64,000 nt of DNA from Mastacembelus armatus (lineage: Eukaryota > Chordata > Actinopteri > Synbranchiformes > Mastacembelidae): positions 9,207,857-9,271,856 of the forward strand of contig NC_046640.1 in NCBI RefSeq assembly GCF_900324485.2, in the 5' to 3' direction. The number at the start of each line of letters is the position of its first letter. Position 1 is the first letter of the stretch. The position numbers and the translations under genes were made by a program. Below, one piece after another: positions 26,173 through 39,440 of the stretch. The notes under the pieces were generated by a model. It had not been told where the DNA came from, did no database searches, and worked only from the letters and a program-made list of their open reading frames with translations.

Positions 26173-27328
26173 GTTTGTACTTTATAGAGTTTTAATTGTC
26201 CTCAAACTGTAACACTTGGTCTATTTGATATTTACATTGCTTTGTCTGTGAACCACTTTTAAGGTTTGGCTTTCTATTATGTATATTTACAGAACAGAGA
26301 CTTTCATAATCACTTGACTAGTCATCCACATTCCTACATTTGACAACACCGACAAACTGTGTTTCTCCTCTCATCAGTTTACAGATTAGATAAGTTACTC
26401 TATGTTTTCGTTTCTCCATGACAACCTGCCGGCCAGGTGGGAAGGTTTCATCACTTTTAAAGTTGAATCTACATTTTTAGCAAGTCTTTTTTTTTTTTTT
26501 TACACAGTTAATGGGGAACACAACCCACCATATTACACCATCGACATAGTGCTTTCTGTTTCATTGAAATAGAAATTGCAATAGTCACTGAACAGATGTT
26601 AGTATCTGAAGGTTTTTAAGAACATGTTCAGACTTGAAGGAGATAACTATTAAGTTCTTTAAACTAGGATTGTTATTATTAGAATTTAAACACAAGTAAC
26701 ACTTTTTTTCTGTTTTCAGCATAAATCAAAGCAGTGGTCTGAACTGTCAGTAAAAGGAAATAGCTGATTCTTTCACAAAAACAAGATCAGTTGCAAACAC
26801 ATAAAAACCCCTTGGGACAATGCTGCCACCTGGATTATCCTCAGATAAGATTCTGGCAGGTTGTGATAATGAGCTCAGAAAACAGGTTGGCCAGGTTTAA
26901 AAGGCTGTTGAATATTTTCAGTTTACCAAAGGAAAATTAATACCAGTTTTATACAGTGGTATTCAGATTTAATAATGCGGAGAGAGTGCCATTGTAACAT
27001 TATATGGTTGGTAATCTGGTTCCTAGTTTCAGAACATGAGCAGGAACGTTAATAGAACCAAATAGAACCAGTACTCTATGAAATCAATGAGAAAAAACAA
27101 CTCTGAGATCATCTGTTCCATTGTGTACAAGACTAAATTAATTAAATAAATATTTACCTAAGCAGGGTTTGTCCCTAAAAGGTGACACCAGATTCTTACA
27201 TAGCTCTTTATTTTGATGACAAACAACCCTTTCAAGTGGGAAGTTAAAGCTATAAAATAGCCTATAAAGTAGTTCCGTGCTTTTTAAAACTAAGAGCTTT
27301 CTTATACATGCTGTTATGTTTTGCAGAA

Positions 27329-27932
27329 ATGGCAGACTCACCTGATGCAAAAATAATGATGGAAGAAGAGAGGGTCCCACTGGACATCATACCAGGATTA
27401 GGTGGCACACAAAACAACAAAACAGGATTTGGAAGGGCTGTTGTGACCTGCTGCGATGACAAGTACCACAGGAAGCTGGCCATCTGCAGCATCATCTGTG
27501 GCATCTCCTGTATTGGAATCAGAGCTTTGATAAATTCAGTCAAGGTATTTTATTGTCTGAGTCTCTGCCCCAGGATTTCTGTCACCTGTCAGTCGAAACA
27601 TCAAAGCTTAAAAGCTGCACATTTTATATCTGTTGCTTTAAACTGCAGCAAATCTGACTGTTTGACAGAAAACTGCACATAGCTCCTACAAGACCTGCAA
27701 ATAAACTAAGTGAACTAGATTATTGTGCACTGCTAATAGAATTAAGTGTTACTAATGCATTACATTCTCTGATTTACAGGCTGAAAAGACAACAGACCAA
27801 GAGACAGCGGCAATATTTTCACAACGAGCAAAAAAATTCAGCATCATCTCCATTGTGATATGGGTTTCCATTCTGGCCTCAATCCCCATACTAATGGCAC
27901 TGATCTCATATCTTTTTACGCTAATAGACTGA
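27329..27932 (+). CDS. tmem265: Transmembrane protein 265
   Basis: Two coding exons, 27329-27544 and 27780-27932, give 122 residues. The first acceptor (TTTTGCAG) ends two bases before the ATG, so at least one 5' noncoding exon exists. The core CSIICGISCIGIRALINSVK followed by AEKTTD and SQRAKKFSIISIVIWVSILA matches human TMEM265 ([34 protein letters not shown]). Two hydrophobic segments, about residues 50-68 and 92-118, with a short charged loop between them give a small two-pass membrane protein of the CD225/dispanin-like shape. Its function is not established. Here it runs toward prr14, tail to tail. Fish-specific residues lie mostly in the N-terminal 45. Confidence 0.85.
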
Positions 27933-28676
27933 ACAAAACTGATAAACCTCTACAGAAGAAGCCCAGTGGGGCAGCTTATCTGATTTTGGATTTCTGAAGA
28001 GACACAGATCAGATAGTACAAAGCTGCCTATCAACTAAAGAGCATGAAGAGACAGAGAACCTGGTGGTTACATGAAACACAAAACATCTGCTTCAGTTTT
28101 TTTGTGCTGCTGTTCTGGTTTACACTTATCCACTTAATCTTGACTATCTATATTTCAAAAATGCTATCAACAGTTTTACTTTTTTATACAATGCAATATT
28201 TATTTAACAATATAAGAACAACTCCAAGTCTAACAGGCAATAGAAAAGCCAGCATTACCTTTATTTTGAGACATGATACATGACACGTATGTATTATATA
28301 TTTAAGAATTGTCATTCCCCAGTATTGACCCAATCCTCAATATTTTTACACCTTAAATGCAATAACAAATAATATTACAGTATCAGCTGAAGACTTGGAC
28401 ACTTTTTCCATTAAATACTGTGCTCATTATTAGATACTGCAAACATTCATACTATATATGTTATTCTGTGAATCTAAAAGTAGGCAACGTAAAACTAAGT
28501 ATGGATTGGGCCTGTATTATAAATAAAATGGCACAGCAGTGATCACGACAATGTCATTAGAAATCCTGCTTGTGCCAATATTTCATAGGCATTATTGCAT
28601 TGTTACTATATTAGCTTTATTAATGTTAAATGAATCAATATGCTGTACTTTTATACAAACATAAACAAATTTTTAT

Positions 28677-28682
28677 AATAAA
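28677..28682 (+). terminator. tmem265: Putative tmem265 polyadenylation signal
   Basis: AATAAA lies about 740 bases after the stop codon. The interval 27933-28676 is AT-rich 3' UTR with no other gene. Confidence 0.5.
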
Positions 28683-29791
28683 ATGACAAAAACATTTTGC
28701 GCTTTGAGTTGCTGGATCTTGACATAGAAAAACACTGCTTATAAATAGACCTACAAAACTAAACTCAAAGTTTTACCATGAAGACATCCTCATTACAAAA
28801 AATAATACAAATATAGACACTAGAAAACAATCCAGAGAAGCACAGGAACTACAAAATGCAGCCAGCAGTGGAGTCGATACATTTCCACTCTTGATTAGAA
28901 ATACTCTAATAGACACAGAAAACAACAGGTCGATTGTTTCTAGGTCACATTATATACAACAAAGACCTTTTCAACCAGGTTTTTAGCTCAATAAGTAACT
29001 GAACGGGGTCTGCCCTGAGCTGGGTAAAATGATTTACAGGTTCCATGCTGTTTGCAGACACACTACACATAAACGTCATGTACAGAAACTTGGTTGTAAA
29101 AGCCATTGCTACAAATACAAATCTCTGGATGGCATGTTTTATAGTGAAATTCTGTATTTAATTAGAAAATAGCTGCCTTGATATTAACCAACACCGATTC
29201 TGAAAGATCACTACAAATGTAATACAGTGCCTTCTATCAATCTGACAGGGCCCAAGAAAAAAGATACCCTGCATTACTATTTTTGAAAAGAAACATAATG
29301 GTAGCAAAAGCTTCTTTGTCACGTTGTAGGATCTGTAACACTCTGGAGGGGTAATCTGAGATTTAAAGATCAAAATAATCTATGATATTGTGTTTAAATC
29401 AACTCTTTTCAGACAGTTTTGCTTATTGCAGATGGAAATTGGCTGAAGGGAAAACTGGATGGCAGAGATGTGAATGCTATAATGAAAAAAAAAAAAAAGA
29501 CTTACCTAATGCATTTAACCACCATGTTTATAACCAGCATCTGATGGAATAAATTTATGGTGCTATGATATATTGTTCTTCAACGTGTGGGCTACAAATG
29601 CTATGGAAGGAAAATGTAATTCAGCAGTAATTTCTTATTGATTGACACTTGTTGCTGCTGACAAGACCAAAAAAAAGAGCTGGAAGGCTCATGTGAATCT
29701 TCATGTTGAAATTACATTAGAAAGAGTCGAAAACAGCATTACCTTCAGCACAGTTTTTAATGGCTGCTAAATGATCACACTGAGGCATCTG
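28683..29791. other. Gap between tmem265 and prr14, probably prr14 3' UTR
   Basis: Two genes converge here. The sequence is AT-rich and holds no recognisable coding exon or repeat family apart from an A run at 29485-29499. Much of it probably belongs to the prr14 3' UTR, but no clear minus-strand AATAAA was pinned down. Confidence 0.35.
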
Positions 29792-32700
29792 TCAGCTGTT
29801 GTTCTGATCATGTATCAGCCACAAATTCAGCTCATCGAGCTTGGCACAAAGCAGGGAGTCCACATCTTGTGAGGTAAGGGACGGTTCGTCTTTAGTGAAA
29901 TTCCCTCGTCTCGTCCTGGAAGATGAATTCCCTCCTTTTCCAACACCAACAAGTGGCTTCTTTGGTTTTCTGGCTTTGCCGACCTCCAAGAACTCCAAAA
30001 ATCGCTTCACACGCCTCTGGCCAAACCAGGACTCAGAACCATTTCGCCGATTGAAAGGCACTTCAAAAATGGTCTCCAGCCGACTGAAAGACGTTTAACA
30101 TATATTCCAGTTGGTTTAGTGAGTTAAGGGATGTCTGTTCATGCTAATTATGTTAAAATGCCACTTTACATTCCCAACACAGAGTACAGAAAACTAAATA
30201 TGAGATGATGCAGCTAATCTAAGTAACAGCATTGTCCTTCTGATACTGCCCTCTGGTCTAAATTTCGCTATTTTGCTCCACTAGCAGCAGCAGCCTAAGC
30301 TGTAGCCAGGTCCCAAATACACACAGCGTACTAAATCCTAGCTGATTTGGCAAAAAAATAAAAATAAAAATAAAAACACACATACTGTAGTTAACAATAT
30401 TTAAGATCTTTTTAAATGTTGTCATATAAAAATAATTTGAGCTTCTTTTATTATTTCGTTACATGTTCAGCAAATTCATTATGGTTTAGTTTTTGTTAAC
30501 ATGTAGAAAACAAGCTTCTTTCGTAAAAGTATGATTGATCAAAAACATAATCAAAAGATTTATCAAGTATTGTTTGTTACAGCCTTAGCAGAAATACTGC
30601 AAAGCCATAGATACTGTCCCAAAGTGTAAACAGAAAAGGTGGACATTGTGTGTGTCTGTCTGTATTTATATGCATCATTTAACATGTATCTACAGTCAAT
30701 ATTGTAATGCTGATCTCACCTTTCAGGGGGTTTGTTGAAATTCTTATTGGTGTAAATTTCTTCCAAACTAAACTCCTTCTTTTTCAGCCTATAGTGTTAA
30801 ACAAGGAAAAAGAACAATATTGTGATCAGTCTGAATATTGATCAGTATTCAGCAGGCAACAGACTTGCACTGACACTAACATTAACTTCACTTTCAAAAG
30901 CAGCTCAGGTAGCGATCCAGTATATTTGGATCTGCTGTCTTGTCCTGAGGCAGAATAATGACTTCTAAAACTGTTGCATGTTTGCTTTTGCTTTGAATTC
31001 TCTAACAAGACCTTGTATATTCAGCATTTTCTTTACCCAGAGGGTCAAAACCACAAGAGGCTGCATTTATAAAATTCTTATTAATGTCTGGTCATCAGCC
31101 AGACAATTAAAACAAGGTGCAGTGGAAATACACCAGGGAAATACTAGCCAATGTGAACCCTATTGAGGGGGCCTTTAAATTAGTCTTATCTGTCTAAACG
31201 TAAAGTGCAATCTACAGTATTGAGAGTATGTATATGAAGTAAATACCTGATGGGTTTGGGCAGGCCCATGGGTGTCAAGTTGTTCTGGGGTTTGGGTAAA
31301 GTTTTCCGAATTCTGATAGATGACACCTTCCCTCGTTCCTCGTGCTTTTGCACCACCTGACATGATAAATAAAAAAATATCCAAAACCATTTACGAGGTT
31401 TAAGAAAGCAAATATCAGTGCTCACACTGACTGTAGAACAAGTGGCACCTAGGATTTATGTGTCCTATAATATTGTACAAATAGCTGTTTAAGATGCTGA
31501 TGTTTTATAAATTCAGTTATTGTGAATTTTATACAGAGCCAGATTTCACCATGTGGAAAACTTGTTAGTTTTTCATCCACAATATAATCATGTAATATAA
31601 TAACATCTCTTTACAAACCATAGTCCTCACTAATACATAATTCAAGACTCCAAACTTACTATTCATATAGTTCAGTCAACAACTGTCTGGTCACACAATA
31701 CACAAATTCATGCACGGGCCCAATTTTCCCACTCCAGTGATCGTGGGGGTGTAGCCCTATTACAGGATTGTCTCAACCAATTATTTGTCTAAACAATCCT
31801 CAAGTGTGTGGTGTCAATACGATTATATTACTGCTCCAGATCAGGTCAGAGCCTCAATCATAAATATCTAACATGTTTAGTATTTGCGATTCCTGATCGG
31901 GGAGGCTCTAACAATAGCCAATGAGAGTGAGAAGCCCAGGAAGCATCACCAATCAGTTGTTGCATTCTTTTACATCTCACAAACATTGCAGCGCACCACA
32001 ACATAGCCCATTGCAATTGGAGCATTGAAAAAGAAGCCGAGCTTGTTGAATAAAGGCAACAACATGAATGTCTTTTTAACGTATTGTACAAGACATACTA
32101 CAACAGGGCTGACTGAAAAAGCACGGGTCACTGAGTCGCGTTTGATCACACAAGTTTCTGTGAAATCTTGTGTCTATGAAATTGGCAACAATAAATGGTT
32201 ACTAGAAACAGCAGGTGTGCGGTCTACTGGTCTGGTCAAATCATAGAGTGTGTGCGTTCAGTGGACTATAATGTTAAAAATCAGTTGAAGCTGTCCTTAT
32301 GTCTGTGTTGTCCCATCTTTTTAAAATTGAAGGAAATTTTTTAAAAATCATCTAAATGTTTAGCTAGCCTAAAACAGTTTCAACAAAAATAAGTATTATT
32401 ATTAGTAGTAATAGTAGTCGTAGTAGTAGTAGTGTTTCATAAAGTCGTGCAGTGGGTGTATTACTCTGTATTTTCAGGTGTACTGAATAACTAGTGAATG
32501 AATGTACATCAATGTAACGAATTTAACAAATACATTCCATTACATAAACTAATGACAATCTAATAAAAGAGTCTAGAAATCAACAATGGCAACATGCTGG
32601 TAACATCAGTAGTTTGAGATCACATTTATATTAAACAATTTATACCTTGATTTCAGAATCAGACAGAGCCTTTTCCTCTCTCAACAAAGCCTCTTCATAC

Positions 32701-35700
32701 TCCTGACTGGAGGAGCTTGTGTTTTCACCATCATCATCCTCCTCACTCTGTTGTCTTTTCTTAATCTCACACTCCAGAGGATCCGCACTGCAAAGTCAAG
32801 AGTACAGACAAACAGCGCTGACACACTGGTGCTATCATGAAATACTGTATTACAGCTTTTAAGAGACCTTACCTGCTAATAGAGCCCATGTCATTTCTTG
32901 GAAGGTGCCATGTGGAAGAGCTCAATGGGGACGTTGAAGAGGAGGAGGTAGGAGAGGAAGTGTGATTGTAAGTGTTGGGGCTGGCAGTGCAGCCTCTACT
33001 CTCGACTTTTTTGGAAAGAAAAGCCAGAGGGCTTGAGAGAAAATACGAGGCCAGAGCAGACAGGGAAGTGCTGGGAGAAAGTGTGTGACTGGGAGACAGG
33101 TCGTGAGTGAAAACATCATACGGCACAGATCTTCGGGATGGGTAAACCTCCTTGCGAAGACACAGAGGGGCGATCTCCCTCTCCACCTCCACACTGCAGA
33201 CGGTGTGTCGACGAGCCCGCTGGAGGGATTTATGCTTATGAGGGACAAGGGGAGTGTGGGAAGCCTGGTGCTGGTGTGACGTGTGACTCCTACTGTGATG
33301 TGCTGGATGTAGTGAAGTGGTCCACAGAGAGTCATGGGGGTGGCAGGAGGGGATCTCTGGGCAAGAGAAGCTCCGTAACAGGCGCCTTGAAAAGCCATTT
33401 TCTGACGAGCATGTACCTTCTGTAGCCAGATGTACATCGTCTATAGTCATAGAGTTTGTCTCCTCTTCACCTTTGCATGTCTTCTTATGCAATACAATGC
33501 ACCGTCTCCTTTGGTCATCTACTCTCCTTGGCTTTACGTTAAGCCTTCTTGCAGTAGACCTTGGCTTAGAGACACTGATGCTGCTGTGGTTACTGGCTTC
33601 AGTGTCAGTGGGAAATACCTCATCTGCTAAAGAAGTCCTCTTTTCTTTTTCATCCATGACATCCTTGACTTTATTATTTGAAAATACATTTGAGTCTAGA
33701 TGAGGTTGGGAGGGTGAAAAAACAGATTTTTGACTACTTTCAAAGGGTGTTGTTTTAAAATATACAAGGTCCATTGAGACGTTGCCTTTTCCATCTTTAG
33801 TGTGGTTTTCTTTGGTTATTGTATGGAGATTAGTGATGCGTTGTTTTGTCTCTTGAGAGTCACCTGACTCAGAAGATTTAACAGCACCTTTTAAACCCTT
33901 TTTGGGTTTCTTGTACGGAGGGTTCAGCCCTGTTTTCAGGTTCTGCTCCTCTCTTTGGACAGGAGGACAGGTACTGAAACCTGTTGGAGAGAGTTTTAAT
34001 GGCTGTAGCTTTGATGAAGTAGAAACTAAAGTGCTGCCTGATTCTTTCACTGAACTTCTTTGAATTGATGATTTCCGTTTTAGTGGCTTCTTGTTTATGT
34101 TCCTGCACTTGCGTGTGTCCAGGGGCTGCTTTACATCAAGACCTCCTGTTAAAATATCCTGCTTGGCTTCTTTTATAGAACTGACTGCAGCACTGGTTTC
34201 CAGATCCATACCAATGTTAATGCCTATATCCAGTTTGTCAAGAGCTGCTGTTGTCATCTTTAATCTTTTGCATGAAACACGGGGCATTGTCTTGCTGCTG
34301 CGTTTATCCACTGAGCAAATCAACACAGCATCAGTCTGTGTCTTTAATGCTGCTTCATTTGGTGTAGGAAGCACTGCTTGTCCGTCTTTTCCTTTCCTAT
34401 TTGTTCTTGTTGAAACAACCTGCCTTTTTCTAGCAGGCTTCGGTGTTTCTACCCTGTCTACACTCGTATCCGTCAACATGCCTTCCTTTTTTGGTGATCT
34501 TAGCCTTCCAGATGCGCAACTATCTGAAGCCACATTTAGTAACTCTTGCTTTTTTGTATCCTCTGTACATATATCTCCTATCAGTCTTTTCCTTTTTGCC
34601 AAGTCTTGGGCATGACTGTGCAGTTTTAGCCCCTTCTTTGCTTTCACAAGACCTCTAGCTGAATACTCCAACTGCCGAGTGTCTGTGGTTGGCTTCAGTG
34701 TCCTTTCATTAGCTCTGTCATTTAAGGTATTCCGGAGGCATTGTCGAACCAAGAAGCAACTTTCTGTGTTGTTGCCACCATCCTTGCCATTGGGCTGAAG
34801 ACAGTCTGTGTCAGGCTGAATGTAAGAGGCTGAAGATAATGACAAAGTTTTGTCAGCATCACTCGAGCTCGAGCTTGATTTGAGTGAGTTCCTGTGAGAA
34901 AGCTGCTCATCACTGACCTCTGGGTCAGACTCTTCCTTTCTGACTTCAGACGTAGGAGTCTTAGATGTAGCTTTCTTAAATTTAGATCTATTTCCTGGAC
35001 GTTTTGTAGTCAGTGGTTTTAACCGGGCAGTTTGTTTGTCTTTCTGATCCCCCCCAGTACTGGATTCATGTGAGGCACTTAAACAAACAGGGGGCCTAAT
35101 ATCAGACCCAACAGATTCTGAAAACTTCTCAGAAACATTGCAGGGTAAGGAACTTTGTTGTGAGGGCACAGAATCAGTGTGATTGTGTGTTGATATCTCC
35201 ACATCGAATGATAATTTCTGAGAACATTTAACAACAACAGTTCTGGTGTTCTGTGCAGCTTCTACATCAGTGAGACTCTGATCATCTTCAACCTCCTGGT
35301 TTCTATTCTGACTTTGTCCTTTTGGATGAAACAAACTGCTTGGCTCCGAGTGTTCATCGTCAGAGGTTCCATCACCCATTAGCTCATTGCAATTATCTGG
35401 ATGGTCTGGTGGAGGACTATTAGCTATAAGGTGTTTAACAGGACTCATGACTATCTCTCTGAAACAGGCCATCTTCGATCTGAATGACCTAAACAACGGG
35501 CCGATCATCCACCCTTTTGGGGGAGGTGCGTCTTCAGCAGTTTGCTCAACAGCCAACCCCTGGCATGTATCCACATCAGATTTTGTGATGTCAAGACTCT
35601 GTGTGGTATTTTCAGCAAACTGTTCAGCTACATTTTCTGAGACATTTGGATTTTTCTGGTCCTTTTGCCTTTAATAGAAAACCGAAGAGAGAAATTAAGA

Positions 35701-37786
35701 CTTGCAAACACAAATCACAAGGCTGAAAAAGTGACAATATGCTAAATTAAAAACTCCTACATATATCCTCAATGAAATTATAGTATTAATACAAAATCTT
35801 AGTTACGCATGACACCACTCACTAATTCTTTAAGCAATGGTTGGTCACGGACATACCAGATTTTCCAGACTATAAGTCACACCGGAGTATAAGTCACTTA
35901 GCAAAAACAGTCTTGTTGAACAGAAAAAAAAAACAAAAACAAACAAAAAAAAAAACACGTAAGTCCCTTCAGTGTATAAGTCGCATTTCTAATTATAGTG
36001 TAAATTAGCCTATGAAGAACGTAGGATAGGCAACCTGAGAGTGGAGGAGGAGAAACTCTAACTCCCATTATGAGTTAGCATTAGCATGAACAAAAGCGCT
36101 TTTACTTTTTCAGTGGTCCAGTTTTATTGTCCATTGAGTCAAGAGTGCCATCTGTTGCTAGTGACTACTCAACAAAATTACTGTAAATATACACATATAA
36201 GTCACAGGACAAGCCAGAGGAATAAAAAAAAGTGTGACTTATTGTGGAAAATACAGTATAGAGTTTACTATTTTTCCAACCTTCAAGAAAAACACCATTA
36301 GAATATGCACATGCCTAAAGCGAATGTAGAAGCAGATGAGGTACATAAAAATGTCTGGTTAAACACTTCAATTACCATGCAAAAACAAAAAAAAGCCAAA
36401 ACAACAACAGCTTCTGTCATACTTACGTATTTTGGTAGTCGGCTGTATAACTAACATCAAATCCATCCTGCAAAAAAAATAAAAAATACATGAAACATTT
36501 TATAGCTGTTTAAAAAAAAAAAAGTGTGCTTTGCTGAGCACTGATTGTTGATCCAATCAACTGCAGAATAAAAAAAATGCTAAAATTCGGGCATTTGTGT
36601 AAAAAGAGTCTATTACCCAATAATTCAATCTGGAATGAAATGTTCGACAAGTGTAGGCAATGAAGATACCTTGACTGCTGTATTATCTACAGTCTGTGTA
36701 CTTATGGTCACATTAAGACACTCAACTGCATGTTTGTGTCAGATGCAGCAGACCGTGGAAGAGGATTAAATCACTCAATTAACTCTCACACCCTGCTCAC
36801 TGTACAGTTTATAGTAATGTTGGCATAGACAGGCCGCCTGCATAGCAGCTGAACACACAGATTAGACACTGGCAGCTTCATTACATGAAAAATACTACCA
36901 GGAAAACTGTAAGAAGGAGATTGAGAGACTAATAGAGTAGGTTAAGGGAGAGAACATCCAGAGCAAGGAGAAAAAATTTTTAAAAAAATCTAACTGACCT
37001 CATTTTGTTTCTCATGGACATGAGTTATTTCAATTCTCAGCTGCTTGGACTGTGACACCTGTAAACCACAAGGGTGTCGCATGAGCAGTGACTCATTTCA
37101 TTATTCACAAAAATTGATAAATTTAAGTTAAGCTCCTACCATGCCTTCATTATCCCTCTGTCTCTTGGTGGGGGACGGATTCGATTTGGATGGTTTCTGA
37201 GCAGCTGTGCTCTCTGTGTTGCTCTGTTTTTGAGCAGTTTGTGCTCTGACCCCTTGAATGCGACCGCTCCTTCTGTGCCCAGAAATTCCATCTTTTGTAC
37301 AACTGTGAATGTTTCAAAAACAAAAATTCATTTAGCCCATAAGCAACTGGCATCTAAATAAGGACCAAGTATAGAGTAGCAGTGAAGAATACTTGACAAA
37401 CTTCACTCCAGGAAACTAGACACATGAAGCCTACAGAATAAAACTAATTTGTTGGTATCCCCAAAAATAACAATGAACGTTGTCAGTAACTGGAAAGTGG
37501 CACATTTTTTATATTGTATACACGTAAGTGCAGGTGCTACATCGTTATGTCCATAAAGAAAAAAAGAACTGTGCCAAAAAGGAAAGGGAGGAGGGCCTAT
37601 ATGCAACCACGAAGCAAACCAAGAGGTGCAAGGACAACTATACCTGGGAGTGATGGAGGAAAGGGGGAGGAGAGGTGGTGCAGGTTCACTGTGGGGAGGT
37701 GCACTACTTAAAGGATTTGAGGGAATAGCATCTTCGTCCATTGGACAAACTATCTGAGGGAGTGAGTCAGAGGGATAAGTCAACAT
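29792..37786 (-). CDS. prr14: Proline-rich protein 14
   Basis: PRR14 tethers HP1-bound heterochromatin to the nuclear lamina. Coding exons: 37644-37786, 37140-37302, 36999-37058, 36427-36467, 32873-35668, 32646-32787, 31247-31356, 30720-30788 and 29792-30083, in phase, about 1271 residues (human 585). Conserved points in order: GWMIGPLFRSFRSKM (near residue 190; human APLFRSVRSKL), SFSCPEIPS, RRHTV followed by LCLRKEVYP, then the Tantalus-like region VSSIRIRKTLPKPQNNLTPM, GLPKPIR, KKKEFSLEEIYTNKN and LETIFEVP, matching the human C-terminus closely. The 2.8 kb exon is a long, Ser/Lys-rich, probably disordered insert that explains the length. The start at 37786 is the first ATG in the frame; a second at 37741 (MDEDAIPS) is possible. 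A 5' noncoding exon ends near 38809 (donor CAG|GTGAGT). No HP1-binding PxVxL motif could be assigned. Confidence 0.92.
35854..36260. mobile_element. Small nonautonomous DNA transposon (MITE) in a prr14 intron
   Basis: About 400 bases are bounded by imperfect inverted ends: TACCAGATTTTCCAGACTAT..AAGTCACAC on the left and the complement of TACTGTATTTTCCACAAT..AAGTCACAC on the right. TATAAGTCAC-type repeats recur inside. The flanks are compatible with a TA target duplication. There is no open frame of transposase size. Elements with a TATAAGTC/G repeat are widespread in fish; I do not assign a superfamily. Confidence 0.6.
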
Positions 37787-38809
37787 CCCCTTGCTTTCTC
37801 GCTTTCTCCTTGTCTGGCCTTTTTCTGGAAACAACAATGAAAACAACATCATGCAGGGTATCATATCAGCATGAAACACTTCAAATCAGATCCTAGAAAT
37901 AAGGCTTCACTTGCTTTTCTGACCTCTGGGATTGAAAAACAACTGTACTCACATCTAAAACAACTACTGCTGCAATTTAGATTTTTATTATTGAAATTAT
38001 TATTGTTTAAAGTTAATCACTGAGTATAAAACAGAAAATAATGTAAAATGGACGTCAAAATTTTGAAAAGCACACATTCCTCAATTGTGTTGTTAAAAAT
38101 AACTGCCTAAACCCCAAAGATGTTTGCAAATGCTCACAAAAGAGAAGCTAAAACCTGGGACTTTTGGCATATTTCCTTAAAAGATCATCATGCAGGTAAA
38201 ACATCGATTTTCTGTTTCTGATCCCTACAAACAACACGTACAGATGGATAGTGTGACATTATATATCAAAGGGTGGAAAAAAGAAAGTCAAAACTAAACA
38301 ACATTTAAGAGGTAACGTTATCTATGGACCATTTATCGCCGCCTAATAACATGACAAGCCAGCGTTAACATAATGGACATATTTTTATTTTCGAGGCAGT
38401 TCTGTGCTAATTTATCTCAGTGCATGTTTTCAATCAAATCAAAGCGGCGGTTTGGTCCAAACTGAGCGCTGTCTATTTGCTGGAATAAACATCGTTTCAT
38501 ATTCAAACTTTAACAAATGAGCCAAAGCGTGTGTCCGACTATCGCCACCGTAAAAACAGCGTGAGTTACATTTAGTTTAGCAACATCCAGGCGGGGTTTA
38601 GTTGTAACTCTGTAAACACCGCTCGGTCTGGCTAACAACGATATTCATACAGTATATAACATAGTTTCCGAACCAGGGATTAGCCGTAGCCGGGAGCTGT
38701 CATATCTCCTAATGTTCAAGCGTTTTCTATGGGGCACCTGAACATTTCCTTTATTCGCAGTTTAGTTGCATGCTGTTGTTACAGACAAATGACATTTCAC
38801 AAACTCACC

Positions 38810-39030
38810 TGAAACGCTTATCTAGACCGCAGGGTGGTATTCCTACCTCACCGTAAACAAGACACGCCGGACGGACGGCGCACTACAGCGACTCACAAGT
38901 CTACCCGTTTTTACAAAACCGACAAGCAGACAGACGGATCAGCCAATCACAGCGTGGCTTCTCTTTCCGCGTGCTGAAGTCTGACCAATCGGAGGCATCG
39001 TAGTGTGAGTGCGGCCAATAGGAAAGCAGA
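38810..39030 (-). promoter_or_regulatory. prr14: prr14 promoter with three CCAAT boxes
   Basis: Upstream of the likely noncoding first exon, CCAAT lies on the plus strand at 38943-38947, 38985-38989 and 39015-39019, that is as ATTGG for prr14. The spacings are 42 and 30 bases. Each has good NF-Y context (AGCCAATCAC, GACCAATCGG, GGCCAATAGG). No TATA box was seen. Confidence 0.55.
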
Positions 39031-39159
39031 GGCAAAAAAGCTCTTAAAAGACCGTCTCTCTTTTATGTCCTAGACTGACCTCATAGACGTTCGCGTCTGG
39101 GCTGACCCACTATCGAGGGTCTAGACCACAACATTTAGTTTTTGATCTATTTTAAGTAA

Positions 39160-39440
39160 TACCAGGCCAGGATCACCGGTATCAAAATCTGTTGTTGAAC
39201 TGGAACTGGACAGTCTGGAGGCTGTGGCAGAGAGGATGGTGGACAAAATCAACTCCATACTGGATAATCCTGCCCACCCTCTTCATGAGGAACTGTGGCG
39301 AATGGGAAGTTCATTCAGCCACAACCTAATTCCTCCTAAAGCCAAGACCTAGATATTCAGAAAGTCCTTTGTGTCCACGGTTGGGAGACTCTGTAATTCC
39401 ACAATATAAACAATAATGCAGCCCTACAGGGACACATGGT
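39160..39440 (+). mobile_element. Relic of the 3' coding end of a LINE
   Basis: The plus strand reads, with stops, as ELELDSLEAVAERMVDKINS, ILDNPAHPLHEELW, SSFSHNLIPPKAKT and FRKSFVSTVGRLCNST. As I remember it, this pattern (short blocks ending in SF-P-AIRLYNS) is the C-terminal tail after reverse transcriptase in L2/Rex-like fish LINEs. The copy is short, interrupted and has no upstream RT domain in the window. It lies just upstream of the prr14 promoter. Confidence 0.5.

Noticed and set aside
32922-33437. 171-residue open frame overlapping prr14
   Set aside because: Out of frame with the 901-codon prr14 frame that carries the conserved PRR14 motifs; a shadow of biased codon use.
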